A stretch of DNA of 39,359 nt from Bacteroidetes bacterium UBA6161 (GTDB lineage: Bacteria; Bacteroidota; Bacteroidia; NS11-12g; UBA955). Where the stretch lies: the NCBI GenBank assembly GCA_002422315.1, contig DIUJ01000046.1, positions 1 to 39,359 of the forward strand, read 5' to 3'. Both the position numbers and the translations under genes were made by a program. Under the pieces are notes generated by a model. It was not told the origin of the DNA, searched no databases, and worked only from the letters and a program-made list of their open reading frames with translations. The first letter of the stretch is position 1, and each line of letters begins with the position of its first letter. Of the stretch, positions 1-8,104 are shown piece after piece.

Positions 1-368
1 ATATAAGTAATCACACCTTCCACGACGGTACCCGCATAGAAAAATACTGGAATGACGATAGGCTAGTGGCGGTATACGATACACTTGCACCAAAGTATCC
101 AGTAGCTTTGCAAGCTATAGAAGAAGAGCCACATGCACTTGTACGTATCTACCCCAACCCAAGCAAGGAGCATTTTGTGGTACAAAACCTATGGTCAGGG
201 TCGCTACACTGCAAGCTATACAGCATAGATGGCAAACAGATAGGAGAGTTTAAGCTAGAAGAAAAACAAAGCCTAAACTTAGAAAACCTAGCCTTACCCG
301 GAGTGTATGTGCTAAAAAGCACCACGCCCCAAGGCCAAAGCTACAGCAGTAAGTTGATAAAACAGTAA
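1..368 (+). CDS. T9SS type A sorting domain protein, 3' end only
   Basis: This is the C-terminal end of a secreted protein; its 5' part lies before the window. The frame is open from base 3 and ends in TAA at 366-368. The visible residues hold a type A T9SS sorting domain: a YPNPS-type start, beta-strand pattern, GVYVLK and a final SSKLIKQ. Such domains direct export through the T9SS across the outer membrane. It is a paralogue of the next gene: upstream of the sorting domain the two share FHDGTRIEKYWN and RLVAVYDTLAPKYPV, and bases 171-335 here are identical to the matching stretch of the next gene. The internal ATG at 66 is not the start, because homology continues upstream of it. The cargo function is unknown. 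Confidence 0.85.
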   Translation, partial: ISNHTFHDGTRIEKYWNDDRLVAVYDTLAPKYPVALQAIEEEPHALVRIYPNPSKEHFVVQNLWSGSLHCKLYSIDGKQIGEFKLEEKQSLNLENLALPGVYVLKSTTPQGQSYSSKLIKQ

Positions 369-376
369 GAATAGCT

Positions 377-1993
377 ATGAAAAACAAATTTTATTTACTC
401 GCCATATTGTTATTCTCAATATTATGGAATACCCAAGCTCAAGCACCGTTTCATTTACAGCAAGTACATCATTTAAAGGTTAAAAGTACATCTAGCCCCA
501 ATCCTAGAACATTTATAAATGAAAATGGATGGGTTTTTATTGAATTTGGAGGTTTTGATTCAATGAGAACACAGTCTTTAAGCTTAGATAGTAGTCAAAA
601 TGGATTTAAATTAATGGCTTTTGACGATAAAATGCGTTTGCGTTGGAGTTTTGTATATGAACAAGGCGTAAATACAGGGATGGGAGGAATGTTAATAAAG
701 GGTTTTGGAAAAAATAACTCATTATATGTAATGTTTGGAGCCCAAGATTCATTAATCCTGCCAGGGCTTGAACCACAACTACCACCTTTTAATGGAGGAA
801 TGAGATTTGGATTAATTGATTCAAATGGGATTTTTGTTAGAGCTATACCCGAAACTTTGTTCAATTTTGATACCTATACAATATCAGATTACAATCTAAT
901 GGCAGTTTCTACCAATTACGTTCCGTATATTATTGATTCTGATCTAAAAGAGGTGGTAAGAGGCAAGGGGAATATTAGCAAAGGTCGCTCTGCTGTTATT
1001 CAAACAGACGGTACTGCGTATTATTGCCATGTATTACCCTTTAATGTTACTGTAAATATAGTAGATACTAGCATTACAGGCTATAGGAAATGGGTATTGA
1101 GTAAAGTAAACAAAGATGGACAACGAGAATGGACCCATGTATTAGACAATAATGTAGATTTTGAGATAAATGCCAATAAAATGATACGCTACGATAGGCA
1201 TGGCAATATATTTTGGACAGTAAGGCACATGCAAACCTTGAATATACAAGGCCAAACCGTTCCCTATTACAGCCAAGGAGATACCGTAGGGGTAGTAAAA
1301 GCAAGCATCTTGCGATTTTCGCCCGATGGTAAACTCTTAAGTGTGCATAGCGATACCAGTTCCAAAGTCCCCTTTATGGGCAACAGGCAAACAATATGGT
1401 TGGAAAACGACAAGGATATGAATGTATATGCTTACCTATTTACTCAGGGAAGAACCTATAATTTTGACAAGATAAACTATGGAGAAGAGTTTCAACATAG
1501 GCACAGAATCATAGTATACGATAGTGCACAAAAAGCATTTACCAAAGGTTGGCATGTAATAGGGAATGAGGGCAATATAGCTACGAGTTTGCTAGCCCAT
1601 AAGCAAGTATTTTGGTATAAGTTTTTCAGTAGTTCACGAACCTTCCACGATGGAACCCGCATAGAAAAATACTGGAATGAAGATAGGTTAGTGGCGGTAT
1701 ACGATACACTTGCACCAAAGTATCCAGTAGGTTTGCAAGCTATAGAGCAACCTAGCCAAGCTCTCGTACGTATTTACCCCAACCCAAGTAAAGAGCATTT
1801 TGTGGTACAAAACCTATGGTCAGGGTCGCTACACTGCAAGCTATACAGCATAGATGGCAAACAGATAGGAGAGTTTAAGCTAGAAGAAAAACAAAGCCTA
1901 AACTTAGAAAACCTAGCCTTACCCGGAGTGTATGTGCTAAAAAGCACCACGCCCCAAGGCCAGAGATATAGCAGTAAGTTGATAAAACAGTAA
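377..1993 (+). CDS. Secreted T9SS type A cargo protein, tandem paralogue
   Basis: A 538-residue protein with an N-terminal signal peptide (residues 1-22, hydrophobic core then QAQ) and a type A T9SS sorting domain over about the last 78 residues (IYPNPS, DGKQIGEF, PGVYVLKS, SSKLIKQ). The body is a beta-rich extracellular region with repeated phrases such as FSPDGKLLSV, like secreted WD/propeller-like proteins, but I recognise no named domain. It starts 8 bases after the stop of its upstream paralogue, so the two are probably co-transcribed. The same 19 bases around the start (gaatagct plus ATGAAAAACAA) recur just after its own stop. A surface or extracellular role is likely; substrate unknown. 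Confidence 0.85.
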   Translation: MKNKFYLLAILLFSILWNTQAQAPFHLQQVHHLKVKSTSSPNPRTFINENGWVFIEFGGFDSMRTQSLSLDSSQNGFKLMAFDDKMRLRWSFVYEQGVNTGMGGMLIKGFGKNNSLYVMFGAQDSLILPGLEPQLPPFNGGMRFGLIDSNGIFVRAIPETLFNFDTYTISDYNLMAVSTNYVPYIIDSDLKEVVRGKGNISKGRSAVIQTDGTAYYCHVLPFNVTVNIVDTSITGYRKWVLSKVNKDGQREWTHVLDNNVDFEINANKMIRYDRHGNIFWTVRHMQTLNIQGQTVPYYSQGDTVGVVKASILRFSPDGKLLSVHSDTSSKVPFMGNRQTIWLENDKDMNVYAYLFTQGRTYNFDKINYGEEFQHRHRIIVYDSAQKAFTKGWHVIGNEGNIATSLLAHKQVFWYKFFSSSRTFHDGTRIEKYWNEDRLVAVYDTLAPKYPVGLQAIEQPSQALVRIYPNPSKEHFVVQNLWSGSLHCKLYSIDGKQIGEFKLEEKQSLNLENLALPGVYVLKSTTPQGQRYSSKLIKQ

Positions 1994-2013
1994 GAATAGC
2001 TATGAAAAACAAT
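1994..2013 (+). other. Relic of the start of a further tandem copy
   Basis: Directly after the stop codon of the 538-residue gene, the bases gaatagctatgaaaaacaa repeat exactly the spacer and start codon found at 369-387 between the two paralogues. Here the reading frame runs into the terminator hairpin and stops at a TAG after 16 codons. The simplest reading is that the array once had another copy, or that the repeat unit boundary lies just inside the signal-peptide coding region. The match is direct; the history is inferred. Confidence 0.6.
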
Positions 2014-2047
2014 AAAAAAGCCAAGGTTTTGCCTTGGCTTTTTTATT
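2011..2047. terminator. Bidirectional intrinsic terminator
   Basis: A perfect 16-bp inverted repeat, AATAAAAAAGCCAAGG at 2011-2026 and its complement at 2032-2047, with a 5-base loop. The A-run on one side and T-run on the other allow termination in both directions. It lies between the converging genes ending at 1993 (+) and 2062 (-). Confidence 0.9.
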
Positions 2048-2061
2048 GGTAGATTTGGGTA

Positions 2062-4596
2062 TTATTGCTTTATACACTTGAAATAAAAGTTCATTCCATT
2101 TTTCTTTATTTGCAGGGTATAAAAACCAGCTGTAAGATGCTCTGTATTTATGCTAATACTATTAAAGCCAGAACCTTTGCTTACAGTTTTTCCTTGTAAA
2201 TCCATCAAGGTATATTCAAAATCAGAAGCGTCTGAATGCTGAATAACAAACCAATCTTGGAAAGGAACTGGCCCTACTTCAAATTTCAATTTTTCAATTT
2301 TTTCAATATTGCTTACATCCAAAATACTAAGGGCGGAAGTGTCGGAATTGCCACACCCATTGGTATTGCTTACATTCAGTACTACTTCTATTTCCTTGCC
2401 TTGATGCAGGCTAAAGTCTATAATTGGATTTTTTTCGGTAGAAGAGTCAATATTGCCAAAGTACCATTGGTAACTGTCCGCATTTTGTTCTGTGGCAGTA
2501 AAAAGATAAGTTTTATGGTTTCTTTCTACACTAAATCCTTTTTCGGGAGTAGTTAAGATATTTATTTTAACCTTTATCTGTTCTACCACGCAGGCTCCTT
2601 TTTTGCCTATTGCATATACTTCATCCTCATTTTTTAGATTATTAAATGTAAAAGAATTTATGGATGAAATACTCGTTTCAAGATTGTTTACAAAGAAGGT
2701 GTAAGAGTCAAATCCTGGATTTGCACGATACAAATAAGGGGTTCCATTACAAAACGCAATGCTTGTATCTGAGCTAATGGTGTCGGCTGGTGGTGTATTT
2801 ACAGTGTAGGCAAAATTTCTTTCTATTGCGGGGCAAACTAAATTCGCACTGTCAATAATTCGAATATTTAGGGTCCCATTTTGAGCAGGGGAGAATTCAA
2901 AAATTGTATCCTTGGTAAAGCTTAGACCATTAAATGAGATTGAAAAGTTGTTTTGTGACAATCCATTTACAATTGTTCGTAAAGTAGAGTTTAAGCAAAT
3001 TGCGGAGTCAGTTTGTATGGTAAATTGAATATCGCTGCAAGGAAGGGTTTGTGCTTGGATAGAGTTCACAAAACCATTGCAAATACCATTTTGTAAAGTC
3101 CTGATTTGAAAAAGGTAGAACCTATTGGGAACAAGAGAAGAAACAAGGTGGGTACTATCGGTATTGGTAGCAAAGAAGTTTTGGCCAGAGTCTAAGCTTA
3201 TTTCGTAACCCAATGCACTAGAATTTTTGTCCCATTGAAGGGCTATAAAATCAGTCCCACTTTGTACAATTCTTAGGTTACTAGCCTGAATAGCCGTGTT
3301 TTTAACTAGTTGTATATTATTGGAAGGGCTACTTAAGCATCCTGCATTGCTTTTTCCAATCACCTGAATATTTGTATTCTGGTTTGTTTGTAGAAGAATA
3401 GCAGGGTTAGTTGTTGTAGCAAATAAATTGCCGTTGCTGTACCACATAAAAGAATCAACACCATTGCTTGTTGCAATGATACTGTCGCTAAATGTTTCGC
3501 AGAAACTGTCTTGTGACTTATTGCTTATAGAAACAGTAGGGGGGCTAAGTACACTTAGGTTAAACTCAGGGCTAGTAGAGCTACAGCTTGTTGTGGAATT
3601 GGTAACAGTAACAGAATATTTCCCTGCATTTTTCACATAGATGCTTCTGGATATTTGTCCTCCTGGGTTCCAACGATAGCTTACCCCTGTTGTACCGGCG
3701 CTTAGCAAAAGCGAATCGCCATTGCAAATACTTGCCGCATAGTTTCCTACAATGGTAGCAATTGGAGGATTTACTACCGTAAAACTAAGTGTATCGGGTA
3801 GGGAAGAGCCTTTGTTGTTACTTACCGTAAGTATGGCCAATCGTGTTCCTTGGCTTGTAAAGGTAGCTTTTGGGTTTTGTAAGTTAGAAGAAGGGGTGCT
3901 TGCCCCAACAAATCGCCAACTGTAGGAAGTAGGATTGTTTGTGCCAGACCCAAAAAACTGAACTTCTTGCGAGGTACATACTGTTCCTGGAGCTTTAGAA
4001 GCAGAAGCGACGGGTAGAAGAGAGGAGGGTTGAATGGTAAAAGTTTTAACGTATATGTTGTCGCCACTAGTGTTGCTGTTGTTGTTACTTGCGTTAATCG
4101 TAACATAAAAAGTTACAGTACCTACATTGCTAGCGGGAGCTTTCCAAGTAAAAGACCAGTTGGCAGAATCTGTAGCTACAGCACCAGTACCAGAAGAGGT
4201 ATGCGCAGCGTATTGCCTGGTTTGCGAACCAAAAGTTTGCGTATGTTTTTGAACTCTGTTTCCCGATACTGTGATTTCTCCAGAGGGAACATTGTTGCCA
4301 TGCAAGGCGGTGGTTTGAAAACCAAATTTAGAAATTCCGCTTTGCTTGTGGGTAATTTGGATGGTATAGCTAGAATCTGGAATATATCCCCCTCCGGTAA
4401 AATCGCCAAGTAGTTTAATGTTGTTCCAATTGCTACCGCTAGTAATTAAGCTACCAGCATGGCACGAGGTACAATTGCCCTCAGAAGGTGCGTTGCTGTA
4501 GCCCGATCCAGGGCTAGAAGAGTTTCTTATGGCACTAGTAGTAATACCGCCAAGCGCTACAAAAAAAAGTAAATGGATAGTAGTTTTTAGTTTCAT
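2062..4596 (-). CDS. Large secreted T9SS protein with N-terminal CxxCH domain and PKD/Fn3-like repeats
   Basis: An 844-residue protein with a signal peptide (residues 1-22), then a domain with SNAPSEGNCTSCHAG (CxxCH at 42-46) of the kind annotated as choice-of-anchor V in Bacteroidota. A PKD-like stretch follows (about 195-275, SYSWRFVGAS and a later LTVSN), then Ig-like repeats, a fibronectin III-like region around 435-515, a second PKD-like region (SYQWYFGN), and a type A sorting domain in the last 80 residues (GPVPFQDWFVI, LTAGFYTLQIKK). The single CxxCH resembles a c-type heme site, but without other heme ligands visible this is only a possibility. It converges on the tandem T9SS genes and has a candidate promoter at 4617-4624. 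Likely cell-surface or secreted; role unknown. Confidence 0.85.
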   Translation of the reverse strand: MKLKTTIHLLFFVALGGITTSAIRNSSSPGSGYSNAPSEGNCTSCHAGSLITSGSNWNNIKLLGDFTGGGYIPDSSYTIQITHKQSGISKFGFQTTALHGNNVPSGEITVSGNRVQKHTQTFGSQTRQYAAHTSSGTGAVATDSANWSFTWKAPASNVGTVTFYVTINASNNNSNTSGDNIYVKTFTIQPSSLLPVASASKAPGTVCTSQEVQFFGSGTNNPTSYSWRFVGASTPSSNLQNPKATFTSQGTRLAILTVSNNKGSSLPDTLSFTVVNPPIATIVGNYAASICNGDSLLLSAGTTGVSYRWNPGGQISRSIYVKNAGKYSVTVTNSTTSCSSTSPEFNLSVLSPPTVSISNKSQDSFCETFSDSIIATSNGVDSFMWYSNGNLFATTTNPAILLQTNQNTNIQVIGKSNAGCLSSPSNNIQLVKNTAIQASNLRIVQSGTDFIALQWDKNSSALGYEISLDSGQNFFATNTDSTHLVSSLVPNRFYLFQIRTLQNGICNGFVNSIQAQTLPCSDIQFTIQTDSAICLNSTLRTIVNGLSQNNFSISFNGLSFTKDTIFEFSPAQNGTLNIRIIDSANLVCPAIERNFAYTVNTPPADTISSDTSIAFCNGTPYLYRANPGFDSYTFFVNNLETSISSINSFTFNNLKNEDEVYAIGKKGACVVEQIKVKINILTTPEKGFSVERNHKTYLFTATEQNADSYQWYFGNIDSSTEKNPIIDFSLHQGKEIEVVLNVSNTNGCGNSDTSALSILDVSNIEKIEKLKFEVGPVPFQDWFVIQHSDASDFEYTLMDLQGKTVSKGSGFNSISINTEHLTAGFYTLQIKKNGMNFYFKCIKQ

Positions 4597-4616
4597 ATCT
4601 TTTATTTAAACTATAA

Positions 4617-4624
4617 CAAAATTA
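4617..4624 (-). promoter_or_regulatory. Candidate -7 box for the 844-residue T9SS gene
   Basis: TAATTTTG on the minus strand matches the Bacteroidota -7 consensus TAnnTTTG and lies about 20 bases before the ATG. No clear TTTG -33 box is seen; a CTTG lies about 22 bases upstream. Confidence 0.4.
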
Positions 4625-4723
4625 AAGGCTTATAAGTTTTAAAAACAAGGTTTTTTTTTAATCAATTTATTTTCAGTCTACTAGTTTGTTTTCTTGTTTT
4701 ATGCTTTGTTTTTTCTTTTTCTT

Positions 4724-4753
4724 TTTGCATTTTACACAAACAAAATATGTTTA
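4724..4753 (+). promoter_or_regulatory. Candidate umuDC promoter
   Basis: TTTG at 4724-4727, an 18-base spacer, then TATGTTTA at 4746-4753, one mismatch from TAnnTTTG. This fits the Bacteroidota -33/-7 promoter and puts transcription start near 4758, upstream of the ATG at 4783 but downstream of the ATG at 4747. Confidence 0.45.
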
Positions 4754-4765
4754 CAATACAAACAT
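4747..4765. promoter_or_regulatory. Inverted repeat, candidate SOS operator
   Basis: ATGTTT, a 7-base spacer and AAACAT form a perfect 6-bp dyad lying over the -7 box and likely transcription start of umuDC. Its position suits a repressor site for damage-inducible control. The binding protein is unknown; a LexA- or UmuD-related repressor is inference only. Confidence 0.4.
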
Positions 4766-4782
4766 TTTTTTTGATTTTAAGA

Positions 4783-5211
4783 ATGGAAATTACAATAGAA
4801 ACAGGGATACAGAGGCCAGTGCAAAGTTTGTATTTGCCCTATGTAGAGTCGGGTATAAGCGCAGGTTTCCCTTCGCCTGCAAATGATTTTTTGGATATTG
4901 CTATCGACCTAAACAAGGAATACATAAAGCATCCGAGTGCTACTTTTTTTGCTAGAGTAAAAGGCAACTCTATGCTGGGTGCAGGGCTTAATGATGGCGA
5001 TTTGTTAATTATAGATAGAAGTTTGGAAGCCAAGAATGGTAAAATAGCAGTATGCTATATCGATGGGGAGTTTACGGTAAAGTCACTAAAAATAGAGAAG
5101 GATGTGTGCTACCTTATGCCGGCCAATGAGGCATATAAGCCGATTAGGGTGGACAGCGAGAGTAATTTTTTGGTATGGGGTATTGTAACCACTGTGATTA
5201 AAAAAGTATGA
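4783..5211 (+). CDS. umuD: UmuD-like S24 peptidase, subunit of translesion polymerase V
   Basis: A 142-residue LexA/UmuD-family autoprotease. The cleavage site is Ala27-Gly28 in SAGFPSPA, the nucleophile is Ser63 in GNSM, and the general base is Lys100 in GEFTVKSL. The 37-residue Ser-Lys spacing equals that of E. coli UmuD. It lacks the DNA-binding N-terminus of LexA. In the family, RecA-stimulated self-cleavage gives UmuD', which joins UmuC to form an error-prone polymerase. I chose the ATG at 4783 over 4747: it gives a normal UmuD length, and the earlier ATG sits inside the promoter and inverted repeat. The stop overlaps the umuC start by 4 bases (ATGA), implying translational coupling. Confidence 0.93.
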   Translation: MEITIETGIQRPVQSLYLPYVESGISAGFPSPANDFLDIAIDLNKEYIKHPSATFFARVKGNSMLGAGLNDGDLLIIDRSLEAKNGKIAVCYIDGEFTVKSLKIEKDVCYLMPANEAYKPIRVDSESNFLVWGIVTTVIKKV

Positions 5212-6467
5212 TAGCATTAGTAGATTGCAATAATTTTTATGCTTCGTGCGAGAGGGTTTTCAGGCCCGACTTAGAAAACAAGCCTATAGTAGTTTTATCC
5301 AACAACGACGGCTGTGTAATAGCAAGGAGCAACGAAGCAAAAGCTTTGGGCGTGCCAATGGGAGCCCCAGCTTTTCAGTACAAGCAACTGTTTGAACAGC
5401 ATGCCATCCATGTTTTTTCTTCGAATTATGCCCTATATGGCGACATGAGCAGCAGGGTAATGGATACCTTGGCAACTTTTTGCTCCGACATGGAGATATA
5501 CAGCATAGATGAAGCTTTTTTGGACCTTTCAGGCATGCACTATGTGGACCTAGGTGCCCATAGCTTGGAAATGAAGCGCAGGGTGCAAAAATATACCGGT
5601 ATACCCATAAGCATAGGCATAGGCCCAGGCAAGGCTTTGGCCAAAGTAGCCAATAGAATAGCCAAAAAATATGCCCAAAAAACCCAAGGAGTATATGCCT
5701 TGGATAGCCCAGAAAAAATTAAAAAAGCCTTGGAATGGCTACCCATAGAGGACGTGTGGGGAATAGGACGGAAACACGCTGCAAGGCTAAATTCAGTAGG
5801 AGTAAAAAGGGCTATAGATTTTGTAAACCTACCCGATGAATGGGTGAAAAAACAGATGGCAGTAGTGGGCTTACGCTTAAAAAAAGAATTGCAAGGCACC
5901 CCCGTATTGGACTTTGAAGTAGCTAGTCCCAAAAAAATGATTGCTACCACTAGGTCTTTTGAGACCATGTACACCGATTTTGAAAATTTACACGAAAGGG
6001 TTTCTACTTTTGCGGTTATCTGTGCCGAAAAATTACGCAAACAAGCTTCTGTATGCAATATGTTGATGGTTTTTGTACATACCAATAGCCATAGAAAAGA
6101 CCTGCCGCAATATGCCCGTAGTATTGTGGTACCTCTGCCTTTCTCTTCCGACTCCAATATAGAACTCATTAGGGCGGCTGCAAAAGGGCTTAAGTTAATC
6201 TATAAGCCAGGCTTGTATTACAAAAAAGCAGGGGTTATAGCCATGGGTATTGTGCCTAGAAATAATGTGCAATATTCTATGTTTGACAGCCCTGACCCTA
6301 GACACTCTGTACTGATGAAAATGATGGATAAAATAAATAGTCAAAATGGGTACCCATTGGTAAAACACGCCTGCCAAGACTCCAAAAGAACATGGAAAAT
6401 GAAACAGGAAAAACTATCGCCTAAGTATACCACCAAACTCTCCGATATATTGGTGGTAAAATGCTAG
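5208..6467 (+). CDS. umuC: UmuC, catalytic subunit of Y-family DNA polymerase V
   Basis: A 419-residue Y-family polymerase, close to the length of E. coli UmuC (422). The N-terminus IALVDCNNFYASCERVF carries the first metal-binding Asp and the steric-gate region; YSIDEAFLDLSG carries the catalytic Asp-Glu pair. A helix-hairpin-helix region (IEDVWGIGRKHAARL) follows, then the little-finger domain and a C-terminal DUF4113-like tail (about 370-419, ending KLSDILVVKC). It performs error-prone synthesis across DNA lesions with UmuD'. It overlaps umuD by 4 bases, and the pair forms a self-contained operon. Confidence 0.96.
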   Translation: MIALVDCNNFYASCERVFRPDLENKPIVVLSNNDGCVIARSNEAKALGVPMGAPAFQYKQLFEQHAIHVFSSNYALYGDMSSRVMDTLATFCSDMEIYSIDEAFLDLSGMHYVDLGAHSLEMKRRVQKYTGIPISIGIGPGKALAKVANRIAKKYAQKTQGVYALDSPEKIKKALEWLPIEDVWGIGRKHAARLNSVGVKRAIDFVNLPDEWVKKQMAVVGLRLKKELQGTPVLDFEVASPKKMIATTRSFETMYTDFENLHERVSTFAVICAEKLRKQASVCNMLMVFVHTNSHRKDLPQYARSIVVPLPFSSDSNIELIRAAAKGLKLIYKPGLYYKKAGVIAMGIVPRNNVQYSMFDSPDPRHSVLMKMMDKINSQNGYPLVKHACQDSKRTWKMKQEKLSPKYTTKLSDILVVKC

Positions 6468-6717
6468 AGTGGATATTGTTAATATTTGAATTTTTAAAAA
6501 GGTTAAGACTATAGGTGGATTTTTAAAACGTAATTATACTATATTTGTCTCGAAATTAATTGTTAAAACAAAACAAAATAAAACAAACGCAATGTATATA
6601 ATCCCAATTTATATGGTTTGAATGATACACTAGGCGGTAATTTTCAGATAGAAAGTTTATTTTGTAATTAAATAGAATAGATTAATGAAGATATAAATCT
6701 GAAGTGAAATTAAATAA

Positions 6718-7896
6718 ATGATTAAAGAAAAAGAAGAGAATTTAATTCCCAAAAAGAGATGGTTGGCGGGATTGTTAACATTGCTTATACCTGGTCTTGG
6801 GCATTTATATATTGGAGAAATTAAGAAAGCTATCTTCATTCAACTAGGAATATGGTTGTATCTTTTAATGATTTTGATATTCCCCATTGCATATTCATTT
6901 GCTGGACTCCTTTTTATTTGGGGTATTGGTCTAAGTTATGTAATTATAGTTTTTGCGAATGTTTTAAAAAAGGTCAAAAAGAAGAAGACAATAGTACAAG
7001 AAAAATATGACAAATGGTATGTGTATGTGATTATAATTCTGATGATAAGCTTTGTATTTTGGTTTTTATATCTACCATTAGAGAAAAGAATAACAAGCAT
7101 TCATTTTGCAGGTAGTTTTTCTTCTGCAATGTCTCCAACCTTAGATGTAAAAGATTATCTTTCGTGGAAGAAAACCAATAAAATAGAAACAGGTGATATT
7201 TGTATTTTTGAGTTTCCTGGAGAGTCCAATATGGAATATATCTACCGATGTGTTGCATCACCTGGCGATAAATTTGAAATAAAAAATGGTCAAGTATATA
7301 TTAATGACAAACAAATAACCTATGACTTTGAGCTAAAATATAGTTATTCTATTCAGACTATCGATGACTTGGATTTGAACAACTTAAGGAAACTTGGATT
7401 TGAAGAAATTTATTTGATACCAGGGCATGGATATCTTGGAAATTTAACAACTCGTGAGGCTGAAGAGTTAAAGAAAATAGAAAATATAATTCAAGTTAAC
7501 CCAATTAGAATGCAAGAAGGAGTTCCTATGGAAGAGGTTTTTCCATTTGATTCAAAATTAGAGTGGAATACAGATTTCTATGGTCCATTTATAATACCTC
7601 AGAAAGGTGAAACAGTAGAAATTAATGAAGCCAATGCATTACTTTATGGTACGGTAATAATGATGAATGAAAACGAATCTCAAGTTGAATTAAATCCGCA
7701 CGGATTTTTATTGATAAACGGAGAATTAATTACTCATTATACCTTTAAACAAGATTATTATTTTATGATGGGTGATAATAGACACAATGCTCTAGATTCA
7801 AGATATAAAGGCCTTGTTCCTGCAAATCTTATTAAAGGGAAAGCACTGTATATCTGGTGGTCTAAAAACAAAGAAAAAATTGGAAATACAATTTAA
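6718..7896 (+). CDS. Signal peptidase I-like membrane protein, probably inactive
   Basis: A 392-residue protein with four apparent N-terminal membrane segments (first about 16-33, LLTLLIPGLGHLYIGEIKKA; others within 37-95 and at about 102-118), then an S26 peptidase fold. Family boxes are clear: SAMSPTL (135-142), YIYRCVASPGDK (174-185) and GDNRHNALDSRYKGLVP near the C-terminus, with a long insert between boxes as in Bacteroidota LepB. Normal LepB has Ser just before the Met of the first box and Lys before Arg in YIKR. Here these positions are Ala137 and Tyr176, so both nucleophile and general base seem lost, while the structural boxes are intact. It is unlikely to be the cell's working signal peptidase. 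It stands alone, with gaps on both sides. A regulatory or chaperone role, or use of neighbouring Ser136, cannot be excluded. Confidence 0.8.
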   Translation: MIKEKEENLIPKKRWLAGLLTLLIPGLGHLYIGEIKKAIFIQLGIWLYLLMILIFPIAYSFAGLLFIWGIGLSYVIIVFANVLKKVKKKKTIVQEKYDKWYVYVIIILMISFVFWFLYLPLEKRITSIHFAGSFSSAMSPTLDVKDYLSWKKTNKIETGDICIFEFPGESNMEYIYRCVASPGDKFEIKNGQVYINDKQITYDFELKYSYSIQTIDDLDLNNLRKLGFEEIYLIPGHGYLGNLTTREAEELKKIENIIQVNPIRMQEGVPMEEVFPFDSKLEWNTDFYGPFIIPQKGETVEINEANALLYGTVIMMNENESQVELNPHGFLLINGELITHYTFKQDYYFMMGDNRHNALDSRYKGLVPANLIKGKALYIWWSKNKEKIGNTI

Positions 7897-8104
7897 CCCG
7901 AATTTCACATTATACTATCAAGAAGTAACAAGATAAACCGTTAGGTGAGGAATCGTTTTAAAATCATTAATTTGGGTTTAATTGATGAACAATGTTGTGC
8001 ATTGGGGAAAATAGCATGAAGGTTTTCTATTGTTATAAATTATAACTAAATCAAAGTTTATACACCAAATGCGGTTAAAAAATGAGCCTCCTTTAACGGC
8101 ACCT

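Noticed and set aside
4030..4413. 127-codon frame antisense to the 844-residue T9SS gene
   Set aside because: No family features; the sense gene has signal peptide, repeats and sorting domain.
4747..4782. Upstream ATG extending umuD by 12 codons
   Set aside because: It lies within the candidate -7 box and inverted repeat and adds hydrophobic residues not found in UmuD; 4783 gives the usual length.
5540..6169. 209-codon open frame antisense to umuC
   Set aside because: Shadow of a strongly recognised gene, with no independent motif or start context.
6540..6547. TATATTTG box upstream of the signal peptidase-like gene
   Set aside because: About 170 bases from the start codon with no -33 partner; could be chance, so not listed as a promoter.
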